Positions 1-6,240 of a stretch of DNA of 27,059 bases are shown piece after piece. The DNA comes from a virus. The stretch is from positions 1 to 27,059 of the IMG/VR virus record IMGVR_UViG_3300042554_000588; one strand, 5' to 3'. How positions within the stretch are numbered: the first letter of the stretch is position 1; the number at the start of each line of letters is the position of its first letter. The notes beneath the pieces are model-generated. The model did not search any database and was not told the DNA's origin. It saw nothing but the letters and a program-made list of their open reading frames with translations. Both the position numbers and the translations under genes were made by a program.

Positions 1-1
1 T

Positions 2-40
2 GACCCATCTGCTACAGAGTTTGGACGTGGGTCTAAGTAA
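2..40 (+). CDS. C-terminal end of an unidentified rightward gene (partial)
   Basis: Frame 2 reads DPSATEFGRGSK and then TAA at 38-40, followed 18 bases later by a strong rightward terminator. Only 12 residues are in the window, so the product cannot be named. The other open frame (frame 3) would run through the terminator stem and is less likely. Confidence 0.5.
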   Translation, partial: DPSATEFGRGSK

Positions 41-58
41 CCCACCAGTGCGAGGCAG

Positions 59-95
59 AAGAGGCTCACCCCGAAAGGGGTGGGCTTCTTTTTTT
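59..95 (+). terminator. Rho-independent terminator, rightward
   Basis: A 14-bp stem (59-72 with 77-90, two G-T wobbles) closes a GAAA tetraloop at 73-76 and runs into seven T residues (89-95). It ends transcription of the gene stopping at 40 and shields the leftward genes that follow. Confidence 0.9.
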
Positions 96-106
96 ATGCC
101 ATAAAA

Positions 107-457
107 CTAATTGATACCTGAGTTGCTATCCCCTGACAGGTGGGTCTTGAGCCTATGGCAGTTAGCACAAAGGGTCTGTAGATTGTGGGGTACATTATTA
201 AAACGGTCACCGTCTATATGGTCCACATCTAGTTGACTGATATGTACTGGCTTGAAGTTACACTGCTCGCAGTAGTCCTTACGGTATGCGTGGTAAGGGG
301 ACCGCAGTTTCATCTGGTTGATTTTGTATATGGTATTGCACCTGTATCTACCAGACAAAGGCTTAGACTTATCCCGCATCTTTAATCTGGTAGGACCACA
401 AACCGAGCACATTCCTGTGCGTTCTTCTTCTTTGATCTCAGAGAGTCTGTGTTTCAT
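107..457 (-). CDS. HNH endonuclease
   Basis: 116 residues. Visible: CSVC near residue 17, CEQC near residue 63, then an HNH core LDVDHIDGDRFNN...HNLQ...CANCH near residues 76-101. The D-H pair, the central N and H, and the paired cysteines of a beta-beta-alpha metal finger are all present. The family nicks or cuts DNA using one divalent metal; in phages such enzymes are either free-standing homing nucleases or take part in DNA packaging. It overlaps the upstream leftward gene by 20 bases and has no obvious ribosome site of its own, so it is probably translationally coupled. Leftward placement between two rightward terminators, away from the terminase, makes a homing or accessory role more likely than packaging; that is inference. 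Confidence 0.88.
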   Translation of the reverse strand: MKHRLSEIKEEERTGMCSVCGPTRLKMRDKSKPLSGRYRCNTIYKINQMKLRSPYHAYRKDYCEQCNFKPVHISQLDVDHIDGDRFNNVPHNLQTLCANCHRLKTHLSGDSNSGIN

Positions 458-692
458 CTTTGTCTACTGGACAAGGGACAGTGACGATGTTGCCACAACT
501 AACACAGGTACCATCAAGAAAGTACCAGACAAGTTCGTGTTCTTCAAAGGATGCCATTATAGAAAAGACTTGTGAGCCACAGGGACAGACGTGTACTGGA
601 CCCAGACCTCGCAGGTCAGTACCAAATTTATCTGGTAGTTTAGATCTGAATTTCGGCAGCCTTGGTAGACGGAGCCGCAAAGTCAGTACCAT
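438..692 (-). CDS. Small zinc-ribbon protein of unknown function
   Basis: 84 residues from the ATG at 692. Two paired-cysteine knuckles, CPC near residues 36-38 and CVSC near 63-66, with a further C at 74, suggest one structural zinc. The N-terminus is basic (repeated R, K and P), which could contact nucleic acid. A frame-compatible GTG at 734 would add 14 residues, but that extension runs through a terminator hairpin (699-715). The ATG at 692 has GAGGGG nine bases upstream on the minus strand, so I chose it. It precedes the HNH gene and overlaps it by 20 bases. I do not recognise a specific function. Confidence 0.6.
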   Translation of the reverse strand: MVLTLRLRLPRLPKFRSKLPDKFGTDLRGLGPVHVCPCGSQVFSIMASFEEHELVWYFLDGTCVSCGNIVTVPCPVDKDETQTL

Positions 693-698
693 ACCATC

Positions 699-723
699 GT
701 GCCCCTCTGGGGCACCCTTTTTT
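699..723 (+). terminator. Rho-independent terminator, rightward, overlapping the 5' end of a leftward gene
   Basis: Perfect 7-bp stem GTGCCCC (699-705) / GGGGCAC (709-715), 3-base loop, then CC and six T residues (718-723). The T tract exists only on the plus strand. No rightward gene lies in 96-698, so it probably stops antisense readthrough before the promoter at 788-796. On the minus strand the same bases carry the GAGGGG ribosome-site candidate of the gene starting at 692. Confidence 0.75.
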
Positions 724-758
724 ATTCGCCTCACGGCTCATATTGTAGTAACTAGTAG

Positions 759-774
759 CGTTGCTAACGCAACG
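759..774. promoter_or_regulatory. Inverted repeat, candidate operator
   Basis: CGTTGC-TAAC-GCAACG, perfect 6-bp arms around a 4-base centre, lies in the divergent spacer between the leftward gene at 692 and the rightward gene at 803. It sits about 29-44 bases before the inferred transcription start, over the -35 position, where a repressor or activator dimer would act. The binding protein is unknown; the WhiB, HTH and sigma-like proteins encoded downstream are candidates. Confidence 0.45.
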
Positions 775-787
775 ACACGCCGATCAC

Positions 788-796
788 TGATATGAT
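788..796 (+). promoter_or_regulatory. Extended -10 promoter giving a probable leaderless mRNA
   Basis: TG at 788-789, one base, then TATGAT at 791-796 is an extended -10 element one base away from TATAAT. No good -35 is present, as is usual for extended -10 promoters. Transcription would start about seven bases later, at or next to the A of the ATG at 803, and there is no ribosome site before that ATG. Leaderless translation is common in actinobacteria. Confidence 0.55.
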
Positions 797-802
797 TCCA
801 GT

Positions 803-1360
803 ATGACAACAATCGCAGCGATAGAAGGAATTGACTACGCAGTTCTAGTAGCAGATTCACAGATCACCGAAGACAATCTCGTGACTCTTGCAACTAGTAC
901 ACCTAAGATCGTTGAGGTTGGCAAGTTTCTAGTAGGTATCTCAGGGGACACACGACCAGGTGACATCCTCGCCTACAACTGGAAGCCACCCGTATACCGT
1001 GGCGAAGATCCAGCACAGTTTATGGGTAAGAAAGTTATACCCAGTATCAATCAGGCATTTAACGACAACAACTACGACTACAACAAGGTGGACAAAGATG
1101 GTGGCTTCGATTATCTCATTGCTTTTAACGGCAACATCTTTCGGATTGCTTGTGATCTCTCTTTTTTCCAAGCAAATCACGGAACGTACGGCATTGGTAG
1201 TGGGGGTCAACTTGCTCTTGGCTACCTGTATTCAATTGTCAAGCCTGATATGGACTTAGCCTACGCTAAACGCCACGCCCGTAAAGCAGTAGAGATTGCG
1301 TCGGTCCTTGACTCCAATACTGGTAAGCCCATACAGTTAGTAGTCCAAGAACGACTATAG
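803..1360 (+). CDS. HslV/proteasome-beta-like Ntn-hydrolase peptidase
   Basis: 185 residues, about the size of HslV. It opens MTTIAAIEG: removing Met would expose Thr1, the nucleophile of HslV and proteasome beta subunits. ADSQ follows at the position of HslV Asp17 (AGDGQ), a Lys follows at about mature residue 34 (PKIVEVGKFLVGISG), and the conserved IGSGG turn precedes a long helix with KRHARKAVEIA. Family members form stacked rings that degrade proteins fed by an unfolding ATPase. No HslU or other AAA unfoldase is encoded in the window, so it would need a host ATPase, act alone, or degrade small substrates. First gene of the rightward early operon, with its own leaderless-type promoter and no ribosome site. 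The fold call is strong; the biological target is unknown. Confidence 0.85.
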   Translation: MTTIAAIEGIDYAVLVADSQITEDNLVTLATSTPKIVEVGKFLVGISGDTRPGDILAYNWKPPVYRGEDPAQFMGKKVIPSINQAFNDNNYDYNKVDKDGGFDYLIAFNGNIFRIACDLSFFQANHGTYGIGSGGQLALGYLYSIVKPDMDLAYAKRHARKAVEIASVLDSNTGKPIQLVVQERL

Positions 1361-1369
1361 GAGGAAGCA

Positions 1370-1561
1370 ATGGATACACAAAAAGAGCGTTGGATAAAGA
1401 CAGAAGAAGCAGCAGAATACTTATCTGTAAGTTCAAGTTACTTATATCAAAAGGGACCTGCTGCTGGAATACCACGAGTTAAGTTAGGCAGTGGATTTAG
1501 ATATCGTATGTCAGATCTTGATGCTTGGTTACTAGGTAAATTAGATGAGCAATCAAATTAA
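1370..1561 (+). CDS. Small helix-turn-helix DNA-binding protein (excisionase/MerR-like)
   Basis: 63 residues. The pattern WIKTEEAAEYLSVSSSYLYQ, then IPRVKLG, then FRYRMSDLDAWL is the winged-helix HTH_17 fold: helix-turn-helix at residues 9-28, then a wing (GSGFRYR) and a final helix. Such proteins act as excisionases or small transcription regulators. No integrase is encoded in this window, so a regulator is as likely as a directionality factor. AGGAGG lies just upstream with good spacing (1360-1365). It follows the HslV-like gene by 9 bases and overlaps the next small gene. Confidence 0.85.
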   Translation: MDTQKERWIKTEEAAEYLSVSSSYLYQKGPAAGIPRVKLGSGFRYRMSDLDAWLLGKLDEQSN

Positions 1562-1682
1562 TTCAATACCAATGACAGATGAATATGCTGCTCATTACTT
1601 TTATGAGATGGGTTGGAAGGCTTGCAGATTAGCCTACAAGTTATACGAAGAAGCAGAAGAGGCTGGGGCATTTAGAGTATGA
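1545..1682 (+). CDS. Hypothetical 45-residue protein
   Basis: Open frame from ATG 1545 to TGA 1680-1682. It overlaps the preceding HTH gene by 17 bases and the next gene by 4 (ATGA at 1679-1682), which is the arrangement used throughout this operon. The protein is helical and amphipathic: YAAHYFYEMGWKACRLAYK, then YEEAEEAGAF. An internal ATG at 1572 is an alternative start. No recognised family; possibly a small adaptor or regulator. Confidence 0.65.
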   Translation: MSNQINSIPMTDEYAAHYFYEMGWKACRLAYKLYEEAEEAGAFRV

Positions 1683-2620
1683 CAGATCCTAAAGAACTAC
1701 TACTTACTGCACTACGTGCAGGTGATGCAAAGCGTTCACGTTCTACACAGGTGCAGATTGGTCCATCAGAGTTAGGTGGCTGTCGTCGCAAGGTCTGGTA
1801 CAGATTAAACGATCAACCTGAAACCAATGAGAACGAGATGAAACTTGCTGCGATTATGGGTACTGCTATCCACGCTGAGATTGAGCGATCACTAGCAGAT
1901 AACCCTGACGTGATGATTGAAACATCTGTTGAGTACAACGGTATGAAAGCACACATCGACTGCTATGTACCTGATACTGGAGATGTCATTGACTGGAAGA
2001 CAAGCAAGGTGAAGAACCTTTCTTACTTCCCATCAACGCAACAGCGTTGGCAGGTACAGACATACGGTTACCTACTGGCAAAGAATGGTCACGATGTAAA
2101 GCGTGTGTCACTAGTTGCCATTGCACGTGATGGTGATGAGCGAGATGTTAAGGTGCACACAGAAGATTATGATGAGACAGTTGCACTGCAAGCATTGAAC
2201 TGGTTAGCAGCAATCAAGACTGCAACAGAGGCACCAGATCCAGAACGAGATAGTAGTTACTGTAAGTTCTATTGCAAGTTCTACGATGCATCAGGTGAGA
2301 TGGGATGCGTTGGTATAAAAAAAGAACATACGGCAGTCAGTGATGTAGTCATTGATGATGCTGATATTGACAGGAATGCACTGCTGTACTTACAATTAGC
2401 AGCGCAGATTAAAGAGTTAGAAAAGCACCAAGATTCTTTGAAGACTTCTTTCGAGGGACTACTAGGTACAACACCTAGTGGAGTAGAAGTCAGTTGGACA
2501 ACTGTCAAGGGACGTGAAAGTGTTGACAGTGAAGAGGTAGAAAAACTACTTGGGTTTGTACCTAAGAAGTTTGGTAGTGAATCACAGCGGTTACAAATCA
2601 AACAAACTGGAGGAAAGTAA
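1679..2620 (+). CDS. Cas4/RecB-like PD-(D/E)XK exonuclease with a probable iron-sulfur cluster
   Basis: 313 residues. C35 (GGCRRKVWY) together with C195, C199 and C210 gives the one-plus-three cysteine layout that holds a 4Fe-4S cluster in Cas4/AddB-type nucleases. Core nuclease motifs follow: GTAIHAEIE (61-69, with the conserved H65), D94 in HIDCY, DVIDWK (102-107, the D/E-x-K triad) and QVQTYGYLL (125-133, the Q-Y motif). Residues after about 225 form a helical extension with a GTTPSGVEVSW segment, as seen in YqaJ-type phage exonucleases. The expected role is DNA end resection in recombination or replication. Coupled to the preceding gene by a 4-base overlap; the next start follows its stop directly. 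No CRISPR array or Cas1 is present, so this is not a CRISPR adaptation gene. Confidence 0.85.
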   Translation: MTDPKELLLTALRAGDAKRSRSTQVQIGPSELGGCRRKVWYRLNDQPETNENEMKLAAIMGTAIHAEIERSLADNPDVMIETSVEYNGMKAHIDCYVPDTGDVIDWKTSKVKNLSYFPSTQQRWQVQTYGYLLAKNGHDVKRVSLVAIARDGDERDVKVHTEDYDETVALQALNWLAAIKTATEAPDPERDSSYCKFYCKFYDASGEMGCVGIKKEHTAVSDVVIDDADIDRNALLYLQLAAQIKELEKHQDSLKTSFEGLLGTTPSGVEVSWTTVKGRESVDSEEVEKLLGFVPKKFGSESQRLQIKQTGGK

Positions 2621-3004
2621 ATGGCTACAGAGGGAACTAAGTACCAGATCAACTATAAGTTGCACGACGGTACACTCATCAATCTTTACGCAGCAGATGT
2701 AAAGGAATTAGAGACAGGTCTTACAGATCTATCTATGGTTGCAACACTTATTAAGTCAACGGGAAAAGAACTTGGCGGCGTCCCAACACAACCGTCCCCA
2801 AGCGTAGAGGCAATCGCTCAGTCATTTAATGCAACTCCAGTAGCAGCACCTGCTCCAGTAGTTACTGAAGGACAGGCACCAACCTGTAAGCACGGCAATA
2901 TGGTGCACCGTACTGGTACTTCAGCACGAGGACCTTGGAGAGCGTGGATGTGTTCTGCACCAAAGGGTGCAACAGATAAGTGCGACCCTATCTTCTTGAG
3001 ATAA
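2621..3004 (+). CDS. Hypothetical protein with C-terminal zinc-knuckle domain, possibly nucleic-acid binding
   Basis: 127 residues. Three parts are visible: an N-terminal alpha/beta segment (1-45), a low-complexity Pro/Ala/Val linker (about 55-87), and a cysteine-rich tail CKHGNM...WMCSAPKG...KCDPIFLR. The CxHG...C...C pattern looks like a single zinc ribbon and recurs in actinophage DNA-metabolism genes, but I cannot give it a proven function. It starts on the base after the nuclease stop, using GGAGG in the end of that gene. Its place between the exonuclease and WhiB suggests a DNA-binding or recombination accessory; an SSB-like role is speculative. Confidence 0.75.
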   Translation: MATEGTKYQINYKLHDGTLINLYAADVKELETGLTDLSMVATLIKSTGKELGGVPTQPSPSVEAIAQSFNATPVAAPAPVVTEGQAPTCKHGNMVHRTGTSARGPWRAWMCSAPKGATDKCDPIFLR

Positions 3005-3008
3005 TACG

Positions 3009-3275
3009 ATGCGGGAACCTCGTGAGTACGAGAACCCGCTATGTGCACAGATAGGTGGAGACTTCTGGTTCCCTGACAAAGAGGGAACAGTAAGTTTCAG
3101 TGAGAGTCAGTATGCGAAATCAATCTGCAAAAGTTGTACTCATAAGATCGAATGCGCTGAGTGGGGAATCCACAAGGAACACTTTGGTATATGGGGTGGG
3201 CTTGCACCACGTGAACGCCTAGCAGTAAGAAGAGTTCGCAGAATAAATCTTGGAGGGGATGAGGAAGTTGCTTGA
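3009..3275 (+). CDS. WhiB-family iron-sulfur transcription regulator
   Basis: 88 residues with C12, C40, C43 and C49 in the Cx(27)CxxCx(5)C layout that binds a 4Fe-4S cluster, then GIWGG (60-64) and a basic tail (RERLAVRRVRR, about 68-78). These are the defining features of Wbl proteins, which bind the host sigma factor and redirect transcription; the family is confined to actinobacteria and their phages. Phage WhiB proteins can interfere with host WhiB regulation and superinfection. It lies 4 bases after the previous gene and overlaps the helicase gene by 17 bases. The main clue to the host phylum. Confidence 0.93.
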   Translation: MREPREYENPLCAQIGGDFWFPDKEGTVSFSESQYAKSICKSCTHKIECAEWGIHKEHFGIWGGLAPRERLAVRRVRRINLGGDEEVA

Positions 3276-4089
3276 TCTAAAGAGGGCACTAGGCACCAGC
3301 ACTACTAAGGCTGTGCCATTGCCCGATGTATGGACTGGGTTGGCTAGTGAGTCCATCAAGTTTAGACGAGGGCAAGTATGTATGGTTGCTGCTGCACCGA
3401 ATGCTGGTAAGAGTATGTTTTCTCTTGTCTATGCAATCAAGGCAAAGGTACCAACACTTTTCTTTTCCGCAGATACTGATACTGCTACCGTGCTAATGCG
3501 ATCTGCAGCCCAGATCTCAGGGCATACACAGTTGACAGTTGAAACCAATATGGATTACAAACCTGACTACTACGCTGAACATCTCAACAAGATGTCACAT
3601 ATACAGTGGGTCTTTGATTCAAGTCCATCATTAGATGACATTGAATTAGAAATTAAAGCCTACGTTGAACTGTATGGAATAGCACCTGAGTTGATTATCA
3701 TAGATAACCTAATGAATGTTGCTGCCGAAACAGACAACGAATGGGCAGGGCTACGTGCAATTATGATGGAGTTGCACGATATGGCACGCAAGACAGAGGC
3801 TTGTGTCTTAGTACTTCATCACGTATCAGAACAGTCCGAGTACGGTTCGCCAATGATGCCACCACCACGTCGTGCTATCCACGGTAAGGTCAGTCAGTTA
3901 CCTGCACTGATACTTACACTGGGTTATGAGCCAGGTCAGGGTGGAGGTATGTTGCGTGTGGCTGCAGTGAAGAATCGCTTCGGTCCACATACAGCAGATG
4001 CTTCTAAATGGGCTACACTATTTGTTAACTTTGCTTCCTGTCAGATTGGAGATCAAGATGCACAAGGCAGAGCATACTTGCGAGTCTGA
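3259..4089 (+). CDS. DnaB-like replicative helicase (RecA-fold ATPase, no N-terminal domain)
   Basis: About 276 residues. Walker A AAPNAGKS near residues 45-52, Walker B LIIIDN near 144-149, a VLHH motif near 184-187 and KNRFGP near 237-242 (the likely arginine-finger region) fit the DnaB C-terminal ATPase. The N-terminal DnaG-interaction domain of full-length DnaB is absent, as in several small phage helicases. The start is uncertain: an in-frame TTG at 3250, ATG at 3259 and TTG at 3268 are possible. GGAGGGG at 3252-3258 touches the ATG, so 3268 has the better spacing. It probably unwinds the fork with the split primase encoded downstream. It overlaps WhiB and shares one base with the next gene (TGATG). 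Confidence 0.85.
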   Translation: MRKLLDLKRALGTSTTKAVPLPDVWTGLASESIKFRRGQVCMVAAAPNAGKSMFSLVYAIKAKVPTLFFSADTDTATVLMRSAAQISGHTQLTVETNMDYKPDYYAEHLNKMSHIQWVFDSSPSLDDIELEIKAYVELYGIAPELIIIDNLMNVAAETDNEWAGLRAIMMELHDMARKTEACVLVLHHVSEQSEYGSPMMPPPRRAIHGKVSQLPALILTLGYEPGQGGGMLRVAAVKNRFGPHTADASKWATLFVNFASCQIGDQDAQGRAYLRV

Positions 4090-4439
4090 TGGCTAACAAG
4101 AACGGACGTAAAGGTTCTCAGTTTGAGACAGATGTAATGAAATGGTTACGCAGTAAAAGCGTAATAGCAGAGCGTCTGACTAAGGCTGGGGCAAAGGATG
4201 AGGGAGATATGGTTGTTATCATATCTGGAGAAACCTACATCCTTGAACTCAAGAACAGGCAGACCCTTTCCCTGCCTGAGTTCTGGAGAGAAGCACAAGT
4301 TGAGGCGCTTAACTATGCAAAGGCACGAGGTATCGGGGAAGTACCTATGTCTTACGTTGTAGTTAAGCGTCGCAACGCATCAATAGATCAGGCTTGGGTA
4401 ATCCAAGACTTAACTCAATGGTTAAAGGAGAAACAATAA
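4089..4439 (+). CDS. PD-(D/E)XK nuclease, probable Holliday-junction resolvase type
   Basis: 116 residues. GSQFETDVMKWLR (9-21, catalytic E13), then GAKDEGDMVV (34-43, acidic residue) and YILELKNR (50-57, the E-x-K) match the small Hjc-like resolvase core. Such enzymes cut branched DNA made during replication and recombination, clearing it for packaging. It starts inside the stop codon of the helicase gene (TGATG at 4087-4091) and is followed with one-base overlap by a small acidic gene. The fold is well supported; junction specificity is inferred. Confidence 0.8.
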   Translation: MANKNGRKGSQFETDVMKWLRSKSVIAERLTKAGAKDEGDMVVIISGETYILELKNRQTLSLPEFWREAQVEALNYAKARGIGEVPMSYVVVKRRNASIDQAWVIQDLTQWLKEKQ

Positions 4440-4564
4440 TGCCAGTACCAGAAGGCGTAATCACAAGCACAGATAACTGGGCAGAACCAACAGCAAACGA
4501 AGAAGTGGTTGAAGATTCAACTACTGAAGAAGAGGACGATGATAGTACGACTGAGCAAGGATGA
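4439..4564 (+). CDS. Highly acidic 41-residue microprotein
   Basis: ATG at 4439 overlaps the previous stop by one base, and AAAGGAG lies eight bases upstream, a strong ribosome site. The product opens MPVPEGVITSTDNWAEP and ends in a run rich in E, D, S and T (EEEDDDSTTEQG). Such acidic tails can mimic DNA or bind basic proteins, but no homolog is recognised. It overlaps the next gene by 26 bases. Confidence 0.7.
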   Translation: MPVPEGVITSTDNWAEPTANEEVVEDSTTEEEDDDSTTEQG

Positions 4565-5024
4565 AGTAAGAGTCTGTACGCTGCTTGCTACAGAGCGTTG
4601 GCTTGCAAAGTATGGTTCAGTAGACAGACCTAACTATGCAGATGGTAAGAAGAACGGCTACTTAGAGCACGAACTTCTTGCCAATGTCCGAGCCAACGTC
4701 TCTGAGTGGGCGGTTGCATCTCTTACTGATACCTCTTGGAATGTACCGTGGTATCCCAATGAACTGCACCCACGTCGGGCTAAGTTGCCTGATGTGGGTA
4801 ATAACTTTGAGGTACGTACGGTACGCACACGTGATTCAATTCCATTTTGGAATAAGGATAACGGCAAGATCATAGTAGGCACAAAGATTCTTGATGAAGA
4901 TTACTACTCGCAGGTTGAAGTCTATGGTTGGTGTAACCCTGAAGAGTATGCAACATCCCAGTATAGGGATGAGGCCATCAGCGGATGGCGTGTACCAGTA
5001 ACAGAACTGAAGGAGTTCAAATGA
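4539..5024 (+). CDS. Hypothetical phage protein with a possible nuclease-like C-terminal core
   Basis: 161 residues from the ATG at 4539; an in-frame TTG at 4509 would add ten residues inside the previous gene. Residues 1-60 are helical (KDEVRVCTLLATERWLAKYG). The second half, FEVRTVRT, then GKIIVGTKILDEDYY, then QVEVYGWC, resembles a small phage family with an E-V-R...strand-turn-strand...V-x-G-W core that I associate with restriction-endonuclease-like folds; the match is weak. It ends in a 4-base ATGA overlap with the next gene, so it is part of the same operon. Confidence 0.72.
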   Translation: MIVRLSKDEVRVCTLLATERWLAKYGSVDRPNYADGKKNGYLEHELLANVRANVSEWAVASLTDTSWNVPWYPNELHPRRAKLPDVGNNFEVRTVRTRDSIPFWNKDNGKIIVGTKILDEDYYSQVEVYGWCNPEEYATSQYRDEAISGWRVPVTELKEFK

Positions 5025-5230
5025 AGATAGTGAGAGAGCCAGTAGATTTTCATAATGAACGTGGCTTTAGTGTTAAATTAATGGAATGGGATACGTGTGA
5101 CTATATGTTTAACATCCAAGCATTCGGAAGAGATTTTGGATGGAGAATATATAAAGGTAACCCAACCCCATTGGAGATACTTGAGTGGGAATCACTCTAC
5201 GATGATGAGATTATTGAGGAAGCAATATGA
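5021..5230 (+). CDS. Hypothetical 69-residue protein
   Basis: Starts at ATG 5021 with AAGGAG five bases upstream and overlaps the previous stop (ATGA). An upstream in-frame start near 4985 lies inside the previous gene and lacks such a site. The protein is acidic and aromatic-rich (MEWDTCDYMFNIQAFGRDFGW), likely a small alpha/beta fold. No family recognised. Confidence 0.7.
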   Translation: MKIVREPVDFHNERGFSVKLMEWDTCDYMFNIQAFGRDFGWRIYKGNPTPLEILEWESLYDDEIIEEAI

Positions 5231-5406
5231 TTTGTAATAACTGTATGGATGCAGGTGTACAAAATTCTGTAGCCCACTACAAACGTGCTGCTAAGTATCA
5301 CGATAAGTGCAATGACAAGGGGTGTGTATGCCAGCACAAGACTGGTCCAGGGTACGTAAAGCGGGAGGGTTCAAAGGTCCCGTTGATGCAAACACAATCC
5401 CCATAG
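5227..5406 (+). CDS. Small cysteine-rich (zinc-knuckle) protein
   Basis: 59 residues from ATG 5227, overlapping the previous stop by four bases, with GAGGAAG upstream. CNNC at residues 3-6 and CNDKGCVCQH at 28-37 give two metal-binding knuckles, then a basic KTGPGYVKREG tail. This N-terminal CxxC plus CxCQH layout resembles small actinophage proteins of unknown role. It overlaps the primase zinc-finger gene by 79 bases in another frame. Confidence 0.7.
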   Translation: MICNNCMDAGVQNSVAHYKRAAKYHDKCNDKGCVCQHKTGPGYVKREGSKVPLMQTQSP

Positions 5407-5705
5407 GAGCAATTGTTCTTCACTATGGTGGGGAAGTAAGAGAGGGTAGAAGCGCATCTGTTAGGTGCTGCATCCACCCAGACAAGAGGCGTAGTGCTGT
5501 CATCAATACATATGACAACCTATTCTTTTGTCACACCTGTGGAAAGGGTGGCAACGCAGTAAATGTTGTCGGGATAATAGAGAACTTGGAGTTTAAGGAT
5601 GCACTCAAAAGAGCAATTGAAATCGTTGCTGGAAGCGGTCACACATTACAGCAAAAACCTGGACGAAAAGGCGCTGGCCTACCTCGAAGGACGTGGGATC
5701 TCTGA
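5328..5705 (+). CDS. DNA primase, CHC2 zinc-finger part
   Basis: 125 residues from ATG 5328, with AAGGGG six bases upstream (an in-frame GTG at 5322 is less likely). C48, H50, C68 and C71 in RCCIHPDKRRS...NLFFCHTCGKGGN form the CHC2 zinc ribbon of DnaG-type primases, which recognises the template. The primase-typical sequence continues to about EIVAGSG (residue 104). After that the frame turns into arginine- and proline-rich residues that do not resemble a primase, and it stops at 5705. The catalytic TOPRIM part continues in the +1 frame in the next ORF, so the primase is split. Confidence 0.85.
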   Translation: MPAQDWSRVRKAGGFKGPVDANTIPIGAIVLHYGGEVREGRSASVRCCIHPDKRRSAVINTYDNLFFCHTCGKGGNAVNVVGIIENLEFKDALKRAIEIVAGSGHTLQQKPGRKGAGLPRRTWDL

Positions 5706-6240
5706 AGATGTTGCCGAACAGTTTTCGTTGGGTGTAGTAACAGACCCAATCAATGGTCACGAAACCCACGCGGGCTGGCTTTCTATCCCCTATCTGACCG
5801 CACTTGGTATATGTGTCGGAGTAAAGTTTCGTAGGCTAGATGATGGCAAGCCTAAGTATGGTGCACCAGCAGGACAGAAGGGCCACCTCTATAACGTCGC
5901 TGACATAACTATTGATTCACCTGTTGTAGTTGTATGTGAAGGTGAACTAGATGCGATAGTTGTATCAGGTATCTTGAACCTACCAGCGGTAGGTGTACCT
6001 GGAGTACAGGCTTGGAAGCCACACTTTAATAAGTTATTCACAGGCTATGAGACCGTGTACATAGTAGGTGACAATGATATTAAGGAAGATGGCACCAACC
6101 CTGGGGCTGAGTTCTCACGCCGTGTTTCACAAGAGATAATGAACTCACGTATAGTATCCTTACCTCCATCAATGGACATCAATGACTTCTACCTTACACA
6201 CGGTAAAGATGAGGCGTTGAAATTATTTGGAGGTGCGTGA
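5599..6240 (+). CDS. DNA primase, TOPRIM catalytic part
   Basis: 213 residues from ATG 5599, with GGAG eight bases upstream. From about residue 20 it resembles the DnaG core: ALAYLEGRGISEDVAEQFSLG, then KFRRLDDGKPKY, the TOPRIM glutamate in VVVVCEGELDA (E114) and the DxD in YIVGDND (D158, D160). It makes RNA primers for lagging-strand synthesis with the helicase. It lacks the zinc ribbon, which is in the previous ORF, one frame away and overlapping by 107 bases. It may be made as a separate subunit or by ribosomal frameshifting (see findings). Its stop overlaps the next start. Confidence 0.87.
   Translation: MHSKEQLKSLLEAVTHYSKNLDEKALAYLEGRGISEDVAEQFSLGVVTDPINGHETHAGWLSIPYLTALGICVGVKFRRLDDGKPKYGAPAGQKGHLYNVADITIDSPVVVVCEGELDAIVVSGILNLPAVGVPGVQAWKPHFNKLFTGYETVYIVGDNDIKEDGTNPGAEFSRRVSQEIMNSRIVSLPPSMDINDFYLTHGKDEALKLFGGA

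Noticed and set aside
318-575. 85-codon rightward ORF opposite the HNH and zinc-ribbon genes
   Set aside because: Shadow of the HNH and zinc-ribbon frames on the other strand; its sequence resembles no protein.
460-795. 111-codon rightward ORF opposite the zinc-ribbon gene
   Set aside because: It is antisense to a better supported leftward gene, runs through the terminator at 699-723 and has no ribosome site.
1370-1561. Assigning the small HTH protein as an excisionase that implies lysogeny
   Set aside because: No integrase or attachment site is visible in the window, so a temperate lifestyle cannot be supported from it.
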